A DNA stretch of 64,000 nucleotides, taken from the NCBI GenBank assembly GCA_033032865.1, contig JAWHQI010000005.1, positions 12,238,001-12,302,000 on the forward strand. Direction: 5' to 3'. Source of the stretch: Dactylorhiza incarnata. Taxonomy: Eukaryota; Streptophyta; Magnoliopsida; Asparagales; Orchidaceae. Below are positions 11,481-23,084 of this stretch, piece by piece. Position 1 is the first letter of the stretch. The number at the start of each line of letters is the position of its first letter. Made by a program: the position numbers and the translations under genes. Under the pieces are notes generated by a model that saw nothing but the letters and a program-made list of their open reading frames with translations, was not told the origin of the DNA and did not search any database.

Positions 11481-12633
11481 GTAGACATCAACTTCATGTG
11501 CTCCTTGCTAATTGAATCATAAGCTGATATCTTACTCATAAAGCCTTTTCCAAGGAAGTTGGCGTATAACGGTACGTAGTGCGACCACCAACCTTACTCT
11601 TACCTGGTCAATGGGTTACTTAAATTTGATATCACAACATATGGCTAATAAGTTATATCTAGTGTTTTTCTTGTGTTACTTTCCAACCATCCCTAGAGTC
11701 TATATTAGATCGAAGGGTCGTAGAGACTAGTTCATAGTTTGGTGTGGAGAATTCAGTAAAATTGTGGTGGGTCTAACCACACTACCGAACAGAACACACT
11801 ATCGGAGGGACTCAAGTGTTAGATCATGTTGGCTTCTGGGGCAATTTGTCTTGTGGATATAATCCCGGTGGGTAAAACCCCAGAGTTTGTATCCGCTCTC
11901 TGCTATTAGCGAGACCTCAGATAGTAGTGCATGTATGAACATGTACTATACAATAAGGTCTTGGATGGTTGTGTGTCATCTACCCAGAAGCGGAGATGTC
12001 CGATCCACTGTTATCATTCGCCATGGTGATAAGGCCCGTATGGTTAGCTACCAACTTAACAAGTGGACTGGGTAGGACTTAGACATGTAAAACTACTAGT
12101 TCATCATATCATCTTACTTTAGAATACCTTGCATCTTTAACCCTCATACTTTAAGTTTGTATGAGCATTCTTGTAATATAACTATGTGTTATGACAATTT
12201 CAAGACCCTTAACTTATAAGTTTGTATGGGCATTCATATAAGTTAAGTTATTTTTATACTATCACTGCTACATTTGTACTGCATATTTTATCAAATTACA
12301 TGCTAGATTTAACATCTATGTCAGAACAAGACCCTCAAGTTATAAGGATAAATGGGCATTCTTATAAGCCGAGTCATATATTCTTCCCCTACTACCTATT
12401 TCATAACACAACACTATCTTTCCCCCGTCACTCAGTTCATTCATATTACCTCTTGTACTCTTCTACCCCTCCGCCCTTCAATGCTTTAGGATGCATCTGG
12501 GGAAAGGAAGGGAATCCGCTTAGTCAAATTAACTAATGGTTTGTGACAAGCCCCTCTAGGAACCCCACCCGCAGTAGTTCCCGCAATACCATCCCCAACC
12601 AGAGATCTTTGAGTTAGAGATGGAAATAGAGAT
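11481..12633. other. No gene seen; unassigned repeat-like sequence
   Basis: No convincing open frame or terminal repeats. The wording around 11740-12080 (GTGGGTCTAACC..., GGACTGGGTAGGACTTAG) looks like non-coding LTR or UTR material. Two tandem-like stretches near 12140-12370 each contain a version of CTTATAAGTTTGTATGGGCATTC. Confidence 0.4.
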
Positions 12634-13052
12634 TGTAACATCCCACAAACCACTAGGCCCCTAAGTTGAATTTTTTTCATGACTATTCATGACAAAATGG
12701 GAGACTAGCCAAAAGAACCCTAGAAACCTAGGAGAGTGGGTGAATTGCACAGTGGTGTGCATTTAGCAATTTTAGGTCACCTAGCCTAGAATTAACCAAA
12801 GGAGCTTCAGTATGTTAATGTAACCTCACCTTGGCCCTCATGATCTTTTTAGGAGATCAATAGGTCACTATGGACCCTTTAGGGTCAACCAAATTGGTCA
12901 TATTGACCAAAGTCAACCCTAGCCCAAACTATGTCAAACCTTCTTAGTTGAAGTCAACTGGACTCCATATGGCCAAATTGAACTCACCACTATAAGGCAA
13001 ACCCTCCAAGAGGTTCAATTGACCAAGAGCCCCATCATTTGGTCAACCAATT
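12634..13052 (+). repeat. LTR-like sequence, first piece (split by inverted relative)
   Basis: Starts TGTAACATCCCACAAAC. The same start, in inverted form, ends the inserted element at 18124, with similarity that continues inwards, including CCCCTAAGTTG and a CATGACnnnnnCATGAC motif. The sequence is cut at 13052 by the 13053-18124 insertion and resumes at 18125-18130. It is probably an LTR of a Tekay-like family in plus orientation. Confidence 0.6.
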
Positions 13053-16000
13053 TGTAAGACCCCATTTTTTTTCTCAAACATCCGGGTCTTAGGCCCAGAA
13101 CCGCCGCTCTGCGGTGACACCCTCGCTCGGGAAGGTCGCCACTACAAAACGTCGATGCTGCCGGCCAAATCGATCACCAAGAAGCAAAGAAAGATAAGCT
13201 AAAAAGAAAGCAAAGTCCACATCACATAAGAAGTAATACATCCACGAAGAGATGTCCACATAAATATAACTGAAATAAAGGAAGAGATAACAAGGGCTCC
13301 TGCCCGATACATCAAGCCTCACTACAAATTCACTCGCGGAAGCAAAATAACTAGAACTAATAGCTACTCACGGATCCTGTCATCGGTGCTCCCATACTAG
13401 ACTGCCCCGCCTCCATCTGCACCGGCCTCTGGTGCTGCTCTGTCGCCGCGGTCTCATAAAATGATAAGGTCCACCGACCGTTAGTCAAAAAGACTAAGCC
13501 AATCCCCCACCCCTCCCCCGGTGACTCCTAGGCACCGAGCGGGAAGGATGAAGCTGAGGACAACCAAGGGGTAACAACAATAGCAGATGACAAGGTATTA
13601 TCTACAGGAAAAGATTTACCACTACACAAGTATATTTGATTATAAATAAAACGGTTAGTAAGCATAGCAAGAGCAGGTAAAGAATAAGTAAAGTGCAGTA
13701 AATAAGGACATGTATATCATAGAAAAGTAACCATTGATTTATAGGAATGCCCACACAAACCTATAGACCAAGGGGTCGTTTAGCAAGGCCTATCGTATAA
13801 GAAGTCCCATAACCGACTTATACGATAGGGGTAGGGGTTGAAATGCAATGTTTATGCTATGAAAGGCAAGGTATGCAGTTATGCTATGTTCATACAAGTG
13901 CAACTCACCCACTTCGACTCTATGCGCATAGACCTTTAGTTCCCCCTTTTTGGAGCTAGCTAGACTCCCAGGATACTCTCGTAGTGGCAAACGGAAGCGG
14001 TGGGTTGGGCCTCGCCCACCTCTAGGTTGGTATATGCACTACCTAACCTAGACCTATCGTACGCCTCAACGCAAAACCGCGGAGCATCTGCGTACTCTTA
14101 CTGGCTGGACCACCAAACTTTTATGGCTAAGTGCAAATCCCACACTTGCCGAGCCCGAGTACCAATGTCGGTGCAACGACCGTCGACACTAAGGACCCAC
14201 CACCTTATGCACATGCAACTTGTTCTACTATCCATCTACATACTCCAAACATAAACCACCTGGGCTTAACTTGCCAAGCCAAAAACATACCTGAGTCACA
14301 AACTCACCGGATCAACAATCCGCACAAACCACCACCGAGCCTACAGCCCGGGTACCAAACCAACTAAACTCCCGTGACAACGGAGTGTGAGTGAATGTGT
14401 TATTAGTTAATCTTGAGCATCTTCTATACTCCTACGACTTATGGTTAATCTTGGACTTCCCGAGGGTTACCCTGTAAGGGGCTCGCTACGGTACTAGGAA
14501 CTATAATGGGATGACACCCCAAAGTTCCCTTTCTCAAGACACTTACTGTTATTGGTATCTACCCTTAAGAATTCCCTTCTACCGTTTCACTTGAATTAGA
14601 CCTAAGTGCTTTAGGACCCACCAGGGAAAAGACGATCTTTAGTAAATCCCCAGGACAACCTTACTCTTAACCCAACAAGTACACTTTCCTCACATACACT
14701 TTCTGGAGTGGACTTCTAACTATCTGATCAACCCATGTGCACCATCTGCACACCATTTCCACCTTGTAGGTCACTAAAAAAATCTAAGTTTCTCAGTTTT
14801 ACTAAACGCAGACCAATCTAACTATATGAAGCTCACAACTAGAGGTACTCCAAATATTCATTCAACTGACCCAAGCAATTTACTGGAGGTCTATCATGAT
14901 GTTATAAGACAAATTCTAGAGAATCATATTTTTTCCTAATTAATTAATATTTATTTAATTTCTCCAAACATCTGCCAAATATGAAAATGAACATGAAGTG
15001 TAAGTAAATCTTATGATATGGCTCTCCAAAAATTATGATAAATCTATGGTGACTAAATAACATCAGAACCAACATATCATATTTTTACAGTAAGAAATTC
15101 TTCTCTAATTTAATTATTTATCATCTATCCAAAATCATAGTTTTATGAAGGAACCACCAAAAAGATCAACACTAAAATTATGGGAAAATTACCAAGCTCT
15201 TGTATTCATCAGAAAAGGCTACTGACTAAGTTTCAGGATTTAAGGAAATAATTTTCTCACTAAAAGAAATAAATTAAGAAAACTTCAAATTAAATGAACT
15301 GTGAAGTAGCCTACTGATTTAAGTCTTCAAAAATTCTATAAAACTTTACAAAGCTTCCTAATGTTCAGAAAGTTCCTATCACCAATTTGCATAATTTAAC
15401 AATGAGATTTGGACCCTCAAATATTTTTCTTAAGTTTAAATCAAAACAAGTGTCTTGTGAAAGAAGTACTGATTAAATCATTTAATAAAATTCACAAAAA
15501 TTACCAGAGGTCTAAAACATGATTATAAGGGCACAACCAAAGTCTCATCATCATCCAAGACATTTCAAGCATGTAAATATTTCTTATAAGAAGTTTCCCT
15601 AAAGGGGTTATGTCCTAATTCAAAGGGAATATTGGCTCCTAAAATTCTTATAAAATTATCCAGTGCCTATTTACACCCTATGAATCTATCCACCAAGTTT
15701 CATAACCATCAAGGGACTTTTGACCACATGGCCTTCACAAGGTTCTAATTGCACACCTAGGAATAAAACTAGTGTTCTAGGGCTTAACCACCTCCACACC
15801 ACCCCATATCACTCAGGGAGGTGTCTTAGGTGATCCTAAACCAGTTACCAAGGTTTCACTTCATGGTGATGAGATTTGACCACAAAATTCCAAGATAAGC
15901 ACCATGCCCTAACTTTGTCCCAACTTGACCTAACTTGGATTTACAAATTACCCAACCAAAACAGTCCCAATTGGGCTGAGATTTTTACCTGGAACATAAC

Positions 16001-18124
16001 TTAACCCTAAAATGCACCCACCAAAATTTGGAGGGCATTGGAGGTCTTTTGACCCACTAATTAATTATTAGATGATTTATGAAATTATTTCAAAAACCTT
16101 AGAAAAAGGTTCTCCTAAAAATCCCATCTTTGGATATGATGTGTGTGTAGGTATAAGTAGACTATGTTTCAAATCTCAAGTCCATATCATTTCCCAATCA
16201 AAAGTTATTCAAGAAATGATGGTTGTCCTACATTAGGGACCAGCCCCACTAAAATGGACCTACAGGGAGCTACAGAACTCCTTTTGGGGTGAAATCAATT
16301 TTAAAATAAAGTAGACTCCAAGGGCTACAACTTTGGACCACTTTTTCTGTAGATGGGCCTAAGTATTTTTTATAATTTTATCGAGGTACAGCAAAATAAG
16401 TGACAGAAATTGCATAAACATTTATTAATATAACTGTTTCTGCGTTCGACGAAAATTTAAACAGCGCTCGACGAAAGCAGAACAACTCTGCATTCGACGA
16501 AATTAACTGCGCTCGACGAAGGCAGAACCAACCTGCGTTCGACGAAATACTCTGCGCTCGACGAAAGCAGAACAAATCTGAGTTCGACGAAATCCAGCCT
16601 GCGCTCGACGAAATCAGAGTAAAGCTGTGCTCGACTAATTCCTTTTATATCTGCATTCGACTAAGTTAAAATCTAACTGCGTTCGACTAATTTAACGTAT
16701 AACAGTGCTCGACGAACACTGAACACATCAGCGTTCGATGAAATATTCGCTCGACTAAATCATAGCATAACAGCGCTCGACTAAAGCTGAACACCTCTCG
16801 TTCGACGAATTATTCGTTCGACGAATTTCCTACAGCGATATAACCGTAAACAATAATAAACAGATCTGACGGTTCTCCGTCATCGTCCCCAATCATTGGA
16901 TGGCTCACGACAGCCCGTCCTACGCCTCTTTCCGGCCGGCCAATGCCACCACCACCTCCGTTGAGGTGGTGGCCGGCGATAGGGGTAGTTGGCCGGCCGG
17001 AGGTGGTCGGATCTAGTTTTTAGAGGAGGAAAAAGAGTACGAAACGTACTCTTTCGGAAACACAATCTGAGCCCTATTGTGCGCGGATCAAGCCCTGAAA
17101 TATGAATAGATCTAGCACTAAGGGAGGAGAAGAGGATCGGACCTGAGCAGGGGCTTGGTTGCGCAAATTCCGGCGAGTTGCCATTGATGGTGCTGGAGCT
17201 TTTGGTGCCATGCCGATCTAGGATTTCTCTGCACGAAACTCACTGGAAAAAAGGGGATCTCTTCCTCTCTGAGCACTGAAGGAAATGGGAGGGGTTTCAA
17301 TCGGCTAGGATGGCTTTATTTCTAATAGCCATTAATGGCCATTACCTCCAATTTCGGTTACCACCAAAATTCCTTTAAATCAGCCCCTCTGTCCATGGAA
17401 AACTCCAGAGATTCGATTGTAACTGAAGGGGGAATGAATGCACATCAATTGGGGAGGGATTTGAAGGATCAATAGCATATAATTCCATGAATGCTCTTTT
17501 CTCTCTCTCCGATTTGGGGGAAACTTCCTTTTCTCTCTCTCCTACTCAGCAATTATAGAAATTAAGTGGTAATATCCAGAAATCAGTAGGCCCACTAGAT
17601 GATGGATCACTTAATTGGGGCTAGCCCAAATGTATTGGGTCCAATTTGGGCAAACTAGTTTATTTTGTGGTAATTTGACCTAAATTAGGCTTAAGGGTAA
17701 ATTGGTCAAATTGCAAGTCTCATGATGGGGCTTTTTGGTCCATTAGGATCCTAGTACCCATACATGGGTAGGGGCATGGTCAATTTGGCATGGTGGGGGC
17801 CAATTGACCTTAATTGAGTTAGTTTGATCAATTTAGGATTAAGGTTGACTTTGGTCTAATTGGCCTCTTAATTTGACCTCAATGGGTCCTTGGTGCTCCA
17901 TGAGGACCCCTAATGGGTTAGGAATGCTATGGTGGGTTTAAGGTTCAAGGTGGAGCCCCCTAACACAATCCTAGGCTTGATATCTGAAAATTGCTATTTG
18001 CGGACCACTTGGGTTTTCTTCTTCTCTCCTAAGTTCACAAGGTCTTGAGCTCTTCCTATGGTTTTGTCATGACCTAGTCATGGCAAAACCAACTTAGGGG
18101 TCTAGTTGTTTGGGGGATGTTACA
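13053..18124 (-). mobile_element. 5.07-kb LTR-like insertion, probably a solo LTR, minus orientation
   Basis: Begins TGTAAGACCCC and ends GGGGATGTTACA (TG...CA), flanked by a perfect CAATT duplication (13048-13052 and 18125-18129). No gag or pol motif was seen in any frame, and no internal repeat of its ends. A solo LTR of a long-LTR gypsy family, or a non-coding derivative, fits best. Its right end is an inverted, diverged copy of the sequence that surrounds it, so the orientation relative to that family is minus. Inside are a TTCGACGAA array (16442-16823), AT-rich non-coding sequence (14800-16380), and GC-rich stretches (13080-13560 and 16860-17300). The size is large for a solo LTR, so an undetected nested insertion is possible. 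Confidence 0.6.
16442..16823. repeat. TTCGACGAA / CTCGACGAA array
   Basis: I count 11 TCGACGA cores plus several TCGACTA variants in under 400 bp. In the first half they alternate GCGTTCGACGAA-type and GCGCTCGACGAA-type, spaced roughly 20-25 bp. TTCGACGAA is symmetrical about its central A. The same octamer TCGACGAA is arrayed in the unrelated Athila LTRs at 51463-51805 and 62966-63405. Confidence 0.85.
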
Positions 18125-19264
18125 CAATTGACCCAATTTGACCAAAGTCAAACCTAGCCCAATCTTAGTCAAAATTACACCTTATTCCTCAATTAGCCCA
18201 ATTGGGGCCACACCATGGCCCAACACACCTCACATGATGACTAGGGACCTAAGACCATCAATGTGGGTCAGCCACATTGGTCAATTTGACCAAGGGTCAA
18301 CTCAAGTGCACTTGGCCCAAATTGGCCCTTTTAGGTCAAGTGAACCCAAACCAAGTTTCAAATGGGCTAAGACCAATGTTAGAAGCCCAATCTGCAGCCC
18401 ATGACCTAATTACCATGCATGCCCTCAAAAATTAGGAGATGACATGCAAAAGGGCAAAAGTGGGAAATCCCCAATTTTTGAATGAGGACAACCATGATTT
18501 TGTGGAATTCCCTCCACATGTCCTCCCATTCCTCCTTCCAACATCCTGTCTTAGCTGCCGCAACAATTTCTAGCAGAATTCATGCAGAGAGGAGGCTAGT
18601 TGATGGAGAATTGAGGCTCCCATTGGGTGGCCGAGAGGTGTTATAATGGGACTCCTCAAATTAAACCTCCTCAGCCCCATTTGAGTCCTGACCACCTTCA
18701 GTAAGCTGAGAGAAGGAGAAGCCGCAACTTGGTAGAAGAAATCGAACAGTACAATCCAAGATCACTATGGCACCAAAAGCTTCTTGGGCGGCCATGGCAA
18801 CCCGAGGAAATCCCTGGCGAACAGATCTTATTCAGGCATGGTTCCTCTTCCCCTCCACTGGTGCTTAGTTCTAGTTCATATAGGATTTGATTCGAGCCAA
18901 ATCGGGATCAAATCAAGCTTGAAATCATCCTAAATTCTCGCCGATTTTTCCCCTCTCCCATTTCCTGTTCTGGCCACCACCAACCGACAAACCACCATCA
19001 AATGGCAGCCACCACATCGACGAGGTGGTGGCGGTGGCAGTCAGCTAGGAGAGAGCTCGGGTGGCCGGGGATTAGCCTCTGAAGATGTCCCAGGATGGGA
19101 TCATCCCGTCGCTTGGCTGAAAAGGAAGACGCAATCTCAGTCGTCCGTTTATTTTATTTTCCCTGGATTAATTTAATTGTTAAGCTAATTCTTGAACTTA
19201 GATTTGGCATAACTTAACATATACTATAAACTTTGGTATAACTTAACATATACTATAAACGATA
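18125..19264 (+). repeat. LTR-like sequence, second piece
   Basis: Continuation of 12634-13052 after the nested insertion; the join at the CAATT duplication is direct. The part at 18730-19060 resembles, in inverted form, 16950-17250 of the inserted element, for example the shared start ATGGCACCAAAAGCT. It ends at or before the hAT target duplication at 19265. No coding domain is recognised. Confidence 0.5.
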
Positions 19265-20278
19265 GGTGCACTCGGGGCGGATCTAAGGAGGGGCAGGCGG
19301 TGGCTTGCCTCCTCCCCCAGATTTTTTGTAAATGGATGATGAATTTGGATTCTTCTCCTCGAGCCAATGAATTTTGACTACTTATACTTCAGAAACGGTG
19401 TCTGGATAAGTGAGAAAAGGGTCCGAAAATGTGGAGACGTTCAAATTTCTTTTTGATTGGAAGAGGAAAAATATGACATGACAACTAACTGATTTAATTA
19501 GTTTTTGTGGTGATAGATGTAAATCTAGTTGAGATAGCTGCAACCAATTTTGACCTCACCAAGTACACCCTTTTTTTATTGATAGCTTCTTCGAAATCTC
19601 TGAAAGGAACACTACCATCATCTTCGACACGATATAGCGCGACATCTTCTTTACTCAACTCTTGTAATTTTGTTTATTTTAATAGTGCCCCATTTATTAC
19701 ACCCAAAGAGTACACGACATCAGGGTTGATCAATAAACTCTTTCTTTAAAGGAAACAATTTGTTAAGTAGCATGCTATAATACCTTTTAAATGACTATTC
19801 ATTTTTTCTTCATATTTTGATCTTTAAATATATACAAAGAATTTTTTGAAACAAAAAAAGTAATATAGATCAAGGACATACCTAGCTGGATGCGAGAACG
19901 AAGCAACCACCAACGAGGATGAGGGTTGCGATTTCCTTGGAATTGGAGGTGTGGCGTCGAGTGAGCGAACTTTGTGGAGGGACGATTTTTATAGGAGCGG
20001 GACTTAGGAATTTGGAACACGATTTTAATTAGTGTATTTTTATATGATTCTCTAATTAATATTTTTTATATAGACATGTGCACTAAATATATAAATATTC
20101 TCTTAATTGAATTTTTTAATTAGTGTCCCTCACGAACACAAAATAAGTTGCTATGTGACTTCCTTTATTTTTGAAAATCAAATTCCAACATTGTATTCGT
20201 TGACTACGAGTTTCTCAAACTTCGTGAAAGGTCCAAGCCACTCTTGTTGAAATTCCTGGATGCGCCCCTGGGTACACT
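19265..20278. mobile_element. hAT-type DNA transposon derivative (19273-20270, 998 bp)
   Basis: Imperfect inverted ends CGGGGCGGATCTAAGGA on the left and, as reverse complement of the right end, CAGGGGCGCATCCAGGA. They are flanked by an 8-bp duplication that matches at 7 of 8 positions (GGTGCACT and GGTACACT). The 8-bp duplication and CAGGGGCG-type ends are typical of hAT elements. There is no transposase domain. A short minus-strand reading around 19500-19750 may be an eroded piece of one, but I cannot confirm it. It would need a transposase supplied elsewhere. Confidence 0.65.
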
Positions 20279-21095
20279 TGCTTTATCCTTAAAATAAATT
20301 ACGCAAATCTATCGATATCTTACACAATGAACCGTGACCACCAATACATGATGATAAAAATTATCAATATGCATAGCGCCGAAAAAAGGAAGTCTGAGGT
20401 TTTAATATTTTTCCTAAAGGCATCAAAAAGACTTCAACGCGCAGGAATTAACTTGGATTCAAGCAAGCCAATTCTGTTATTCGAAGGAAAGGAATTGTGT
20501 CGAAATTGACATTGAGGCAAAAAATACAACATTGTTTCTGGCCTAAGAAAGCCTTCCGCGAAAACTTAGCCTTTTCGCAAGTGTACCATGTTCGTCCTCA
20601 GCCCCCACCTACCTCAAGCTTACCGATCTCGTTTCTTCAACCGTCGTCAGCATCTCCGCCTCCCCCGCAACCGCCTCCACCGCCCACAGCGACTCCTAAG
20701 CCATCCTCGAGCTCTTATTCCATATCCTCCTCTCCATCCCACAACCGCACAGTGGAGTTTCTCCCTCCACCTCAACCATCCCCACCAGCGGCCGCCTGAG
20801 CCGGAACCTCACTCAGTGGCAATTCCAGCAATTTTAAACTTCTGAACAGAATTGTTGGAGCGACAATCCAACAATTTCTAGCGGCTAGACAGAAGTTTTC
20901 TGGTCTAAAGTCTAGAAATTGCTTTTGGACGTTAACTTTAGAGTCTAAAACTGTTATTCAGAAGAAGTTATTGCAGTTTTACACTGATAGAGACACAAAG
21001 ATGCTCTTAAAAAAATGTTGGAGTGTAAAAATGGAACAAATAAAAATAAGAGGGCTTCAGCATAGAGGAAGCTCGAAAAAGAAGCTTCATTGATT
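20279..21095. other. Non-coding or unrecognised sequence with proline-rich frame
   Basis: A plus-strand frame at 20497-20799 encodes a run of Pro/Ser (for example SASPPPPQPPPPPTATP). It has no recognisable domain and ends at a stop; it could be a 5' gene fragment or chance. The rest (20800-21095) shows nothing clear. The TSD of the next element (ATTTT) ends at 21100. Confidence 0.35.
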
Positions 21096-21100
21096 ATTTT

Positions 21101-21591
21101 TGTTATACACCCATAAAGGCCTTGGGGTGCGTCTAAAGGAAGTCCTGCTGAAGAGAGGTGGGGTCAACGGTCATCAAATAATCGCTTAAGTTAAAGAGAT
21201 CGAGCCCGCCATTTCCACCGCCAGCCGCCGCGATCAAAGCATGCGCGGAGCGAACCACTGGTACGAGCGCTACTGCGCGCAGAGTGGCGCGCGGTAGCGC
21301 GCGGGCAGCGCCCCCCCATCGCGGGGGAGCGATCCGGGCGCGCCTTGGCTGCACCCCTCGAGGGGTGCGGCCCGGCCGCCACCCTCGAGGGGTGCGGCCC
21401 GGCCGCCACCCTCGAGGGGTGCGGCCCGGCCGCACCCCTCCAGGGGTGCGGCCAAGTCATCCCCCCCCCAGGGGGAGCGGCTCAACCGCACCGCCCTTAG
21501 GGTGCGGTCCGGACCCCTCCTCTCGCTTTTTCCGCAGGTGGGCTCGAAGGGGCCCCCGCCGCGTTGGCGTCCCCTCGTCAGGTGCGTCGGG
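21101..21591 (+). repeat. 5' LTR remnant of the Tat element
   Basis: Matches the first part of the 3' LTR (27820 onward) up to GGTGCGTCGGG at 21591, where the two diverge abruptly. About two thirds of the LTR, including the TATA region seen in the 3' LTR, is missing. Without it the copy lacks its own promoter. Confidence 0.85.
21340..21470. repeat. GC-rich palindromic tandem array in the Tat 5' LTR
   Basis: Repeats of about 25-28 bp, each of the form CGCACCCCTCGAGGGGTGCGG, so each unit is itself an inverted repeat. A larger version is in the 3' LTR at 28062-28310. Frames read through it on both strands (Gly/Arg/Pro-rich) are repeat artefacts. Confidence 0.8.
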
Positions 21592-23080
21592 CACTGCCTA
21601 CGCCCGCAGCTGGGCTGGAAGTACGCATGCAACAGATTGAAGAGCATCAAGCCGAGATGCTGGCCCTCGTGAGGAATCTCGGGGCTCCTCAAGCTCCGAT
21701 TCAGCCACCAGCTCTGAACGCACCACCGCCCCCAGTTCTGAATCATGCCCCGAACCAAGAAGCCGTTCAGGAGGACGAGGCTTCAGAAGGATTCTCCAAT
21801 GCGGCGAGTTCCGCTCACCTTGCCCCGCCAGCTGGAGGCCCAGAAGCTGACCGCCATCGCCATCACCCCAGAAGAGCTTCCCCTGAGCGGGCAACGGAAA
21901 GAACTACGCAAGAAGAAATAAGCGATATGATATAGGAAGAGTACGCCCAAGCAGGGCAACGCGCCGCACTCGCCCGCCGTCCCGCGCATCAGGGCTCCCC
22001 GCTGTCGCCTCAAGTCCTATCCCATCCAATTCCGAATGGCTTCAAGCTTCCCAGCATCGAGACATTTGATGGGACGGACGATCCTTTGGAACATGTCAAT
22101 CACTTCACCACCGTCATGAGGATTTACAGCGCTCCTGACCAGCTCCTCTGCCAAGTGTTCCCGGCAACCTTGAAGGGACAAGCGCGCACTTGGTTCCATT
22201 CTCTGCGGAATGGGGCCATCAATAACTTCACAGAAATGGCGCAACAGTTCGTGGATCAGTTCATCGCCAACCGCCGAATTGTCCCGGATCCCTCCCATCT
22301 CTTAGGGATCCGCCAGAACGACGGAGAGACACTCAAGGACTTCTTCCGACGCTTCACTACCGAGGCTCGGTAGATCCCAGGGGTTGACCCCGAGCTCCTG
22401 CGAGGAGTTTTCTTGGGAGGACTGCGCCCAAGTGGCTTCTACTCGGCTCTCATGAGAGAAACCGTACCAAGTTACCCCGACCTCATTCATCGGGTTGAAG
22501 CACAAATTGCTGCAGATGAGGCCATCGAAGCGCACCGTCGGCAGTTCGAAGGAAGCCAAGGAAGGAAGAGGGGATCAGATAAAGCCCCTCGCGAACGAGA
22601 AGAACATCGCGGCAAGGAGCGCCGCGGTGATGAGCGTCGGCGTGACCCCCGAAGGGATCTGGGACCACAGCCGCCCAGGACCTACACCCCGCTGAACACC
22701 ACCAGAATGAATGTTCTCTGCGCCATTCAGAACAACCCTGAACTCCGCATGCCCCGGATACCCCGGCCAAATCCAAGAGGCGACCAGTCCAGGTACTGCG
22801 AGTTCCATCGGTGAACCGGGCATACCACTGAGGAGTGCACCAGACTTAAAAACGAAATCGAGCGCCTCATCCGCCAGGGACTCCTGGGAAGATTCTTACA
22901 AGGCCAGATTCCCAATCAGCCCCATCAGCCCAGGGAGGTAGGGGAGCAGCCCCCCCCCCCCCCCCCCCCGAGGCGTAGGTAGAGGAAGGCCGATGGTGGG
23001 AGAAATCGAGACGATCGCCGGACCCCCCCGTCTTAGCATCGCAAATCCTCTCGATTGCCCAACCCGTAAGAGACCACGAA
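21592..23080 (+). pseudogene. Tat gag, broken
   Basis: Starts at the deletion joint inside the LTR. It has a coiled, Pro-rich N part (21620-21930), then a TAG at 21933-21935. The retrotransposon Gag domain follows (FDGTDDPLEHVNHFTTVMRI through LKGQARTWFHSL and FTEMAQQFVDQFI, 22060-22270), with another stop at 22373. A highly charged Arg/Glu/Asp region (22560-22680) and a zinc-knuckle-like CEFHR...TGHTTEEC (22790-22840) come next, with a TGA where a Trp would be expected. A 20-base C run at 22950-22969 interrupts the end. Gag would form the particle; this one cannot be made intact. Confidence 0.8.
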
Positions 23081-23084
23081 GACA

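Noticed and set aside
16442..16823. Possible CRISPR array
   Set aside because: Repeats are only 8-9 bp cores with degenerate spacers, in a plant LTR, with no cas genes.
13053..18124. Full coding retrotransposon
   Set aside because: No gag, protease, RT, RNase H or integrase motif in any frame and no internal pair of terminal repeats; better as a solo LTR or non-coding unit.
20497..20799. Proline-rich frame as a gene
   Set aside because: A Pro/Ser run with no domain, stop soon after; GC and repeat bias could explain it.
21133..21640. Long Gly/Arg/Pro-rich frames on both strands over the GC array (also 27852-28512)
   Set aside because: They follow the 25-28 bp palindromic repeat and exist in several phases on both strands; there is no domain.
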